A DNA stretch of 32,594 bases, taken from NCBI GenBank assembly GCA_030053925.1, contig JASGCX010000003.1:70249-102842 (forward strand), written 5' to 3'. The position numbers and the translations under genes were made by a program. This DNA is from Flavobacterium sp. GTDB lineage: Bacteria > Bacteroidota > Bacteroidia > Chitinophagales > Chitinophagaceae. The notes under the pieces were generated by a model. It did no database searches. It had not been told where the DNA came from and saw nothing but the letters and a program-made list of their open reading frames with translations. Positions 14,610 to 20,590 of the stretch are shown here, one piece after another (the first letter of the stretch is position 1; each line of letters begins with the position of its first letter).

Positions 14610-16973
14610 CTACAATATCCTCAATTTGGCATAATTCAGCATTATTTTCTTCTCTCCGTTATTATCAAAATTAATGTTCGCAATAGGGTTATGTGCAGAG
14701 CCTTCTACGTTGGTTACTGTACCAAAACCAAATTTTAGATGTTCTACACGCATATCTGCTTTAAGGCCGCTCGTATCGCTTGCTACAAAGTTTTCTGATG
14801 GCACATGCACCGCTGCAACTTCAAAATTGCTAATAGCTGCTGGCTGTAAATAAGTTGGTCTGGCATTTTCTGGTTTTTTTGCAGGTGGTGTACCGTATTT
14901 TAAATCGGTTGGCGGTTGTTGGTTGGCGGTTGGCGAAAAGCGGCTATTCATGCGTTCAAATGCTGTACCCATATTGCTCATGCCTTGGTTTCTTGCGCCG
15001 CCACCGGCGTAGGTTTTATCTAAAAACTCTTCGGGCATTTCTTCTAAAAAGCGGCTAGGTTCGTTTTGTACCAATTGACCAAAACGGTAACGTGCATTGG
15101 CATAGGTTAACCACAATCTATCTTTTGCCCTTGTAATGGCTACGTAAAACAATCTGCGTTCTTCTTCTAGTTGTTCTCTGGTATTAATGCTCATGGCATT
15201 AGGAAACAAAGTTTCTTCAATACCACCTACAAATACACAAGCAAACTCTAGCCCTTTTGCTGCGTGTATTGTCATTAGCTTTACCACATCCTCATTTTCC
15301 TTGTCTTTATCGCTATCGGTAAATAATGCCACGTTTTGCAAAAATGCGCCCAAGCTTTTATTACCTACTTCGCCATCTTCTATATTATCTGGCGTTTCTG
15401 TCCATTCTTTTATTGAGTTTAATAACTCTTGTACGTTTTCGTACCGGGCTAATCCTTCGGGTGTTTTATCGGTAAATAGTTCCTTCACCAAATTAGTATG
15501 CTTGCCTACTTGCACAGCCACATCGTAAGCATTCTTATCACTAAGTAAGGTGTTAAAATACTTAATCATTGTTGCAAAGTTTTGCAGGGCTTCTAGTGTA
15601 CCGCTTTTAAAGCCAAATTCGGCGGCTCTAATCACGGTTTCAAACATGGTGATTTTTTGCTCGTTGGCCACTACTATCAATTTTTCGATAGAGGTTTTAC
15701 CAATACCACGAACAGGATAATTAATAATACGTTTAAGCGCTTCCTCATCTTGCTGGTTCACAATAATGCGCAAGTAAGCAATCATGTCTTTCACCTCTTT
15801 GCGTTGATAGAAACTTATGCCACCGTATATTTTGTAAGCAATGCCCATTTTGCGTAAGCTTTCTTCGTAAGCACGGCTTTGTGCATTGGTACGGTACAAA
15901 ATGGCAAAATCTTTATTGGCATAATGGTTACGCAATTGCTGTTCTTTAATGCTATCGGCTACAAACTTGCCTTCTTCATTATCGGTAGTGGTGCGTACCA
16001 CTTTTATTTTATCGCCTAGTTTATTGTCGGTCCAAAGTTCTTTTGGTATTTGGCCTTTGTTATTACCAATAACCTCGTTGGCTACATTTAATATGCTTTT
16101 AGTGCTGCGATAATTTTGTTCGAGTTTTACCAGTTTTACATCGTCGTAATCTTTTTGAAACTGTAAAATATTCTCAATGGTAGCACCACGAAAACTGTAA
16201 ATGCTTTGAGCATCATCGCCCACTACGCAAATGTTTTCGTGCATGGCTGCCAATAGTTTGGTAATTTGATATTGCACGGTGTTGGTATCTTGGTACTCAT
16301 CAATCATAATGTACTTAAACTTGCTTTGGTACTTAGCCAATGCTGCGGGCTGCGTATTTAGCATTTCAAACATTTTAAGCAACAAATCATCAAAATCCAT
16401 GGCACCATTTTTAAAGCACCTGTTGGCATAAGCGGCATAAATTTGTGCAATGGCAGGTCTATTAGCCTTAGCATCTTCTTGTTGCAAATGGTAGTCAAGC
16501 GCATATTCTGCTGGACCTACCAACGCATTTTTAGCCGCCGAAATTCTATTATGAACCACATTAGGCTTGTAATGCTTATCGTCTATTTGCAGTTCGTTTA
16601 TCACGGCTTTTATTACGCTTCGGCTATCATCTGTATCGTAAATAGTAAAGTTGTTTGGGTAGCCAATTCTGTGTGCTTCTGCACGTAAAATTCTTGCAAA
16701 TACACTGTGAAAAGTGCCTATATAAAGATTTCTTGCCTCGTTATTGTTGAGTATTTTTTGAATACGCTCTTTCATTTCAGCCGCCGCCTTATTGGTAAAT
16801 GTTAGTGCCAAAATATTAAAGGCATCTACACCATTGGCCATTAAATGCGCAATACGTGTAGTTAACACTTTGGTTTTACCACTACCAGCACCAGCCACTA
16901 TCATTAATGGGCCGTTTACATGCGTTACCGCTTCATGTTGTTGTTCGTTCAATCCACTTAAATAATCCTGCAT
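14610..16973 (-). CDS. UvrD/PcrA-type ATP-dependent DNA helicase
   Basis: A 787-aa superfamily 1A helicase. Motifs in order: LNEQQHEAV (Q motif), GAGSGKT (Walker A, residues 28-34), DEYQDTN (Walker B), VGDDAQSIYSFRGA (motif III), QNYRS (motif IV), MTIHAAKGLEF (motif V) and FYVAITRA (motif VI). The C-terminal DMRVEHLKFGFGTVTNVEG is the Tudor-like PcrA tail that contacts RNA polymerase in characterised members. It unwinds DNA 3' to 5' in excision repair, replication and transcription-coupled repair. The open frame extends to a TTG at 16994, but the ATG at 16973 fits the family start. It is convergent with the ADP-ribosyltransferase-like gene. Confidence 0.95.
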   Translation of the reverse strand: MQDYLSGLNEQQHEAVTHVNGPLMIVAGAGSGKTKVLTTRIAHLMANGVDAFNILALTFTNKAAAEMKERIQKILNNNEARNLYIGTFHSVFARILRAEAHRIGYPNNFTIYDTDDSRSVIKAVINELQIDDKHYKPNVVHNRISAAKNALVGPAEYALDYHLQQEDAKANRPAIAQIYAAYANRCFKNGAMDFDDLLLKMFEMLNTQPAALAKYQSKFKYIMIDEYQDTNTVQYQITKLLAAMHENICVVGDDAQSIYSFRGATIENILQFQKDYDDVKLVKLEQNYRSTKSILNVANEVIGNNKGQIPKELWTDNKLGDKIKVVRTTTDNEEGKFVADSIKEQQLRNHYANKDFAILYRTNAQSRAYEESLRKMGIAYKIYGGISFYQRKEVKDMIAYLRIIVNQQDEEALKRIINYPVRGIGKTSIEKLIVVANEQKITMFETVIRAAEFGFKSGTLEALQNFATMIKYFNTLLSDKNAYDVAVQVGKHTNLVKELFTDKTPEGLARYENVQELLNSIKEWTETPDNIEDGEVGNKSLGAFLQNVALFTDSDKDKENEDVVKLMTIHAAKGLEFACVFVGGIEETLFPNAMSINTREQLEEERRLFYVAITRAKDRLWLTYANARYRFGQLVQNEPSRFLEEMPEEFLDKTYAGGGARNQGMSNMGTAFERMNSRFSPTANQQPPTDLKYGTPPAKKPENARPTYLQPAAISNFEVAAVHVPSENFVASDTSGLKADMRVEHLKFGFGTVTNVEGSAHNPIANINFDNNGEKKIMLNYAKLRIL

Positions 16974-17115
16974 GTGGCGAAGATAAATCTTCAATTGGCA
17001 ATAAGAATTTGTTTATAGAACAGATTAATAATTGTGGAGAATTTTTTGTGTTACCAGTGCTAGTTTTTCCATTAAGCATTGTTGCAAAGCGGCTATAGTG
17101 GCTTTGCCAGCACTT

Positions 17116-17173
17116 GCACCTGCTATACCACTATGGCTAGCACTACTCACTGTGCTAGTACCTGCAAAAGCAG
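17116..17173 (-). pseudogene. Remnant of the RHS core segment
   Basis: These 58 bases match 19658-19715 inside the RHS duplicated segment at 52 of 58 positions. In the RHS frame the remnant reads [14 protein letters not shown], against [14 protein letters not shown] in the intact genes. It breaks off at the CACGAACC half of a palindromic repeat. It shows that at least one further RHS cassette once lay downstream of the present ones. Confidence 0.65.
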
Positions 17174-17263
17174 ACACGAACCAAGGCTAGGGTAGCTATT
17201 TTCTGTTGCAGCATTGGCTGTTTGCATACTTGCTGGTTACATAATTCTAATACAAATACAAGT

Positions 17264-17283
17264 GGTTCGTGAGGACACGAACC
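17264..17283. repeat. REP-like palindrome, copy 1
   Basis: GGTTCGTG, loop AGGA, CACGAACC: a perfect 8-bp hairpin followed by AAGGCGGAG. A second identical copy is at 17435-17454. A half copy (CACGAACCAAGG) is at about 17175-17186. Compact palindromes of this kind next to a RAYT gene are typical REP elements. The 16974-17336 gap otherwise holds only RHS remnants. Confidence 0.7.
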
Positions 17284-17297
17284 AAGGCGGAGTGGCA

Positions 17298-17414
17298 GCC
17301 CCCCAACCCCCAAAAGGGGGGATTACCCAACGCACCCTACCCGCTTCGTGACCAAAAAACTGTAATTGTGGCTGTGCAGTGTTTAGAGAGGCGAACTAAG
17401 GCGGAGGGCTTGCA
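17298..17414. repeat. About 115-bp repeat, copy A: RHS core fragment plus hairpin
   Basis: Matches 19963-20075 with few differences. It starts with the GC-rich hairpin (CCCCC AAAA GGGGG at 17307-17320). It then reads, on the minus strand, LQFFGHEAGRVRWVIPPF, a well-preserved piece of the Bacteroidota RHS core. The far end has CTCCGCCTT, related to the REP palindrome flank. It overlaps the 3' end of the RAYT reading frame. Confidence 0.7.
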
Positions 17415-17759
17415 TAAAAGTACATCATCCAAATGGTTCGTGAGGACACGAACCAAGGCGGAGCTTTCTGCCGGATGCTCCGCAATGGCTTTTATTATTT
17501 GTTTGCCGGTGTATTTTTTAAAATCCCGAAGTATATCGCTGGTGTTATGCTCCTTTGCTGATACCACTAAATGCACATGATTGCTCATCAAACACCAGCT
17601 ATGTAGCACTAACCCCTTTTCCTGTTGGCAATGTCGTAGGCTATCCAGCAATACATCTCGATAATCTTTTCTTGTAAATACATCTACCCACTCCACCACC
17701 GCAAAGGTTACAAAATGAACTCCTTCTTTATCCCGTATTTTATAGCCCCCTTCACCCAT
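17337..17759 (-). CDS. REP-associated tyrosine transposase (RAYT), C-terminus replaced
   Basis: A 140-aa frame whose first ~97 residues are a Y1 transposase of the IS200/RAYT type. The HUH motif is HVHLV (His61, His63), preceded by WCLMSN, and a candidate catalytic tyrosine is Tyr83 in DFKKYTGKQI. Such enzymes nick and move short palindromic REP sequences in single-stranded form. From about residue 98 the frame runs into a REP palindrome (17435-17454) and an RHS core repeat (17298-17414), so the normal C-terminal region is missing. The protein is probably inactive or altered. The N-terminus is intact, with ATG at 17759. It sits among the repeats it may once have mobilised. Confidence 0.8.
   Translation of the reverse strand: MGEGGYKIRDKEGVHFVTFAVVEWVDVFTRKDYRDVLLDSLRHCQQEKGLVLHSWCLMSNHVHLVVSAKEHNTSDILRDFKKYTGKQIIKAIAEHPAESSALVRVLTNHLDDVLLCKPSALVRLSKHCTATITVFWSRSG
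17435..17454. repeat. REP-like palindrome, copy 2
   Basis: Identical to 17264-17283 (GGTTCGTG AGGA CACGAACC), again followed by AAGGCGGA. It falls inside the RAYT reading frame just after the conserved part and so marks the point where the transposase is broken. Confidence 0.7.
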
Positions 17760-17802
17760 ATTTTTTTAGCATAAATATAATTGAAACAGCTTTATTGAAG
17801 TT

Positions 17803-17827
17803 TGTCCTGAGTTGCAAACTCAGGACA
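17803..17827. repeat. Perfect 10-bp stem palindrome upstream of RAYT
   Basis: TGTCCTGAGT (17803-17812), loop TGCAA, ACTCAGGACA (17818-17827). It is GC-rich compared with its AT-rich surroundings and lies 44 bp upstream of the RAYT start. A short direct repeat of AGCTGC follows (about 17866-17880). It looks like a REP element of a type different from those at 17264 and 17435. Confidence 0.55.
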
Positions 17828-17887
17828 GCTCCCTACTTATTATACCGAACACTACGGATAGCGGGAAGCTGCAAGCTGCAAAATACA

Positions 17888-17907
17888 AAAGCCCCTCACG
17901 AGGCTTT
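17888..17907 (-). terminator. Terminator of the candidate immunity lipoprotein gene
   Basis: On the minus strand AAAGCCTC, loop GTGA and GGGGCTTT form an 8-bp stem with one G-U pair, followed by TTTTGTATTTTG. It lies 4 bp past the stop at 17912 and closes the orphan cassette transcript. Confidence 0.65.
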
Positions 17908-17911
17908 GCTA

Positions 17912-18340
17912 TTATTCAACAACTATCTTGCAATCATTTTTTAAAATATCATCGTAATTAAAACTTAATCGCCGTAAGTATTTTTTTTCAGCAACTATGT
18001 TATTCCAGTCGTCTTTCTTCAACACATTTTCATCAAAGACAAAAATTTGTAGAGTACCCGATGTTACCATTTTCTGCCAAAACTCCTTTTTGCAAAGTGC
18101 CATATAAAAAAGTTTCTTGGAACTTTGTGCAGTCAAATAGTAAATACTGTCATTTGCCATTATTTTTTCAATGCTTGTAAAGGATAGGGATGTGTCAGGA
18201 TAATTAAAGTTTGGTACACAGTAAATATTTTTATTCATTCTATTATGTACTTCAATAAAATTTTCCCTCATTTTTTTTGACACACAAGTAAAAGCAAAGA
18301 GTGGCAAAATGATAATTAGTGCGATATGCTTCTTAATCAT
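17912..18340 (-). CDS. Candidate immunity lipoprotein of the orphan RHS tip
   Basis: A 142-aa protein with an N-terminal membrane signal (IALIIILPLFAFTC) and a possible lipidated Cys19, so it is probably a periplasm-facing lipoprotein. The mature part reads EVHNRMNKNIYCVPNFNYPD and ends LRRLSFNYDDILKND, a pattern I associate with small Bacteroidota lipoproteins of unknown function. It starts 17 bp after the orphan RHS tip gene and a terminator follows it. Size, position and export signal fit an immunity protein that would protect the periplasm from the HEYGH tip; this is inference from layout. No catalytic motif is seen. Confidence 0.65.
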   Translation of the reverse strand: MIKKHIALIIILPLFAFTCVSKKMRENFIEVHNRMNKNIYCVPNFNYPDTSLSFTSIEKIMANDSIYYLTAQSSKKLFYMALCKKEFWQKMVTSGTLQIFVFDENVLKKDDWNNIVAEKKYLRRLSFNYDDILKNDCKIVVE

Positions 18341-18357
18341 TTATTCAGTTTTTAAAA

Positions 18358-19878
18358 TTATCTTTTAGTGAAATCCCAATTAGGTTTATGCACTAACCAC
18401 GGCGGTGGATTATCGCCATAATCTCCAATATATCTTGGCTCATGTGGTTTGCCACCTCCACCGACAATTTTATTAAAGTTGTTATCCCATCCTTTGTAAT
18501 TATCTATTGTTCTTTCCCAATATCGTTTTGCTCTTTTGTTTGCATCCTGTTCGGTATAGAACTCATTGTGGCTATATGGATTTAACGTAGCACTAAATAA
18601 ACTTGGAAGAGCAAAAGCAAACAAATATCCTGGACCAAAGGTTTGACTTTGTAAATAATGACCGTATTCATGTTGGAATAAGAAATTATTGGGGTCTGCT
18701 TCAATATTATGGTCTCCAATTATGAACGACCCAATTGTAAATGCTCCAAAATCTTTTTTGCCAACATTTAAAACCGTTGCCCCTGCTTCATAATCCACAG
18801 AGTTGACATTTGCAACAGCATTTGTAATATGCGAAGCTGTAAAGCCTGTTATTGTATTTGGTAACTCCCATGTAAATCTTGAAAGGAGTTGACCAACTTG
18901 TCCGAAGAAGGATTTATGTTTATCAGTAGTTCCTAAGCCTCCCCAAATTTTTGCAGAGTTGGAGGCGTGCCTCCCTGCACTTCGTAGTGCATTCCCAAAT
19001 CTTGTTTTTGCTCCGCCTTCAAAACTACTTCTCTTTCTGAACAATCCTTTAAAGAACCCTATCACTGCATCATCAATTATTGCAATGTCGCCCAACGGGT
19101 CTGATTTAATTACAGGATTGTTGTCCATTGCAGCATAAGGGCTAATGTTAAGTGAGGCTTCTAATTTAGGGTCAATTTGCCACCATCTTCCTAATTGTGG
19201 GTCATGTGTTCTAAAGAAAGCTTCCCCAATATTTATATCAAATGAGTTTTCATATTCTATGCCATTGTACTTGTGCTTGTTCTCTAATGTGTTGGCAGCC
19301 CTTGAACTAATCCCTTTCATTTCAAGCCCGAACGGATAATAATGCGTTTCTTCTACCAATGGCCCTTTGGTGTGGGTTACTTGTAAATTATCAAAGAACA
19401 CATCTTGGTTACTCTCGTTGCTGCAATATACGTACAAAAAACCATTCTTTACAATGTTCACATTGTTTGCATGGCTTTTTATTTGGTCGGCTATAGCTAC
19501 ACCATCAAAACCACTGCTGCCGCCTGTTGTTACTGGCTTAAATTGCTCATCAAACAATACCCAATTGATGTAGGCTTTTGGCTTATTTGTTGGGCTTGGT
19601 ACATTGCTTAACCAACTATTTAAGCCACTAGTAGTGGTGGGCGTATTGTTTAACAAAGCACCTGTTACACCACTATGGCTAGCACTACTTACGGCGCTAG
19701 TACTTGCAAAAGCAGTTAAAAAGTCTAAAATATTATTGGTAATAGGGTAGTTGTTTGCTATGGTACCGTTATTATGCCAAAAACTTTTACCACGTATATC
19801 TATATTATCGCCAGCCATTACTTTTAATGTAATGCCTAAACCTGTTTTATAGCCACTTTGCCCATTTAGCTTGTACAT
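18358..19878 (-). CDS. Orphan RHS C-terminal cassette with HEYGH metallopeptidase-like tip
   Basis: A 506-aa frame with no signal peptide that begins in the middle of the RHS core. Residues 1-182 are identical to about residues 1055-1236 of the full-length RHS protein. Residues 183-263 continue the RHS core (EENSFDI-like region, DPQLGRWWQIDPK, then SDPLGD) with diverged DNA. Residues about 264-506 are a different tip, with HEYGH (403-407) and TEQDANKRAKRYWE (Glu443), which fit a zincin-type HExxH...E metallopeptidase site. An in-frame TAA at 19984-19986 lies just upstream, inside a hairpin repeat, so it cannot be read as a full RHS protein in place. It resembles the displaced tips downstream of enterobacterial rhs genes. 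Confidence 0.8.
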   Translation of the reverse strand: MYKLNGQSGYKTGLGITLKVMAGDNIDIRGKSFWHNNGTIANNYPITNNILDFLTAFASTSAVSSASHSGVTGALLNNTPTTTSGLNSWLSNVPSPTNKPKAYINWVLFDEQFKPVTTGGSSGFDGVAIADQIKSHANNVNIVKNGFLYVYCSNESNQDVFFDNLQVTHTKGPLVEETHYYPFGLEMKGISSRAANTLENKHKYNGIEYENSFDINIGEAFFRTHDPQLGRWWQIDPKLEASLNISPYAAMDNNPVIKSDPLGDIAIIDDAVIGFFKGLFRKRSSFEGGAKTRFGNALRSAGRHASNSAKIWGGLGTTDKHKSFFGQVGQLLSRFTWELPNTITGFTASHITNAVANVNSVDYEAGATVLNVGKKDFGAFTIGSFIIGDHNIEADPNNFLFQHEYGHYLQSQTFGPGYLFAFALPSLFSATLNPYSHNEFYTEQDANKRAKRYWERTIDNYKGWDNNFNKIVGGGGKPHEPRYIGDYGDNPPPWLVHKPNWDFTKR

Positions 19879-19960
19879 TTTTGCACTGGTGGCTGTGGTA
19901 TTACTATTGGGGTTATTGTTATAAGGCGGATTACCATTATTGTTTGCGTAAGTATATGGT
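19334..19960 (-). repeat. 627-bp direct repeat, orphan copy
   Basis: Aligns without gaps to 21448-22074 at a constant offset of 2114 bp. I see one mismatch, near the left end (TTCTTCT against TTCCTCT). The left boundary is at the HYYPFGL codons of the RHS core and the right boundary abuts the hairpin repeat at 19963. The near-identity implies recent duplication or ongoing gene conversion. Confidence 0.9.
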
Positions 19961-19962
19961 TG

Positions 19963-20075
19963 CCCCCAACCCCCAAAGGGGGATTACCCAATGCACTATA
20001 CCCGCTTCGTGAGCAAAAAACTGTAATTGTGGCTGTGCAGTGTTTAGAGAGGCGAGCTAAGGCGGAGGGCTTGCA
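19963..20075. repeat. About 115-bp repeat, copy B: RHS core fragment plus hairpin
   Basis: Second copy of 17298-17414. It starts with CCCCCAACCCCCAAAGGGGG. On the minus strand the RHS core is still legible as LQFFAHEAGIVHWVIP, with changes from copy A. It directly abuts the 627-bp repeat. Compared with the intact gene, a segment of about 65 codons between the hairpin and PYTYANNN has been lost here. Confidence 0.7.
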
Positions 20076-20128
20076 ACTCTCGTTCGGGACTTGCACCCTA
20101 TAGCGTAATGAAAATGCCTGACACACTA

Positions 20129-20164
20129 AACAACAAAGCCACTCGATTGAGTGGCTTTGTTGTT
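20129..20164 (-). terminator. Strong hairpin after the first immunity gene
   Basis: AACAACAAAGCCACTC (20129-20144), loop GATT, GAGTGGCTTTGTTGTT (20149-20164): a perfect 16-bp stem, 9 bp past the stop at 20174. The T-tract is short on the minus strand (GTTGTTTAG). It would stop RHS operon transcription before the orphan cassette, keeping the latter silent unless it has its own promoter. Confidence 0.7.
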
Positions 20165-20173
20165 AATCCTATT

Positions 20174-20590
20174 TTATTTCTTTGCATATAACAATCCTTG
20201 TAAGTCAGCAGTTTCATATAGCCCATAACCATCGCTTGGTTTCCAAACAACTACACCATCAATAGCTATCCCACCTTTTCCAGAAGTTTCAGTTTCAAAC
20301 GATGTTCTATTAATAAACTTCAACAGCCTATATTTTTCAAGGTCTAATCTATACATTTGACCTGTTTCAATTTTGGTGTTAGCTTTCCTATTGCCCTTGA
20401 CCACTTTCTTTTTTGATACAATTATCCCTTTATTGCTGTCTCCTTCTGATATAGAAACCAAATAATAATTTGTCGTTGAATCAATCTTTGCAATCTTGAA
20501 AGACTGTGAATATCCATGTGATGAGGATAACAGCAAGATTAATAATATGCATAGGCTAAGTGCCATAAACTTAATTGTTCGGTTTTGCAT
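20174..20590 (-). CDS. Candidate immunity protein of the full-length RHS tip
   Basis: A 138-aa protein from the ATG at 20590, which overlaps the last 20 bp of the RHS gene (stop at 20571). Translation is therefore probably coupled. A longer frame to 20623 only extends into RHS codons. A signal peptide is visible ([22 protein letters not shown]) with no clear lipobox, so the product is periplasmic. The mature part is small, Lys- and Ser-rich and probably beta-rich ([31 protein letters not shown]). I recognise no family. Overlap with the toxin gene, size and export to the tip's likely compartment support an immunity role. A strong hairpin terminator follows. Confidence 0.65.
   Translation of the reverse strand: MQNRTIKFMALSLCILLILLLSSSHGYSQSFKIAKIDSTTNYYLVSISEGDSNKGIIVSKKKVVKGNRKANTKIETGQMYRLDLEKYRLLKFINRTSFETETSGKGGIAIDGVVVWKPSDGYGLYETADLQGLLYAKK

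Noticed and set aside
17298-17340. Intrinsic terminator made by the CCCCC/GGGGG hairpin
   Set aside because: No T-tract follows on either strand, and the same hairpin occurs inside translated genes.
17269-17580. 103-codon plus-strand frame over the RAYT 3' end
   Set aside because: It is antisense to the transposase and composed of the palindromic repeats.
19866-20126. 86-codon minus-strand frame between the orphan cassette and the first immunity gene
   Set aside because: It runs through the 115-bp repeat in a frame different from the RHS core remnant; its CKPSAL...SKHCTATITVF segment recurs only because the repeat does.
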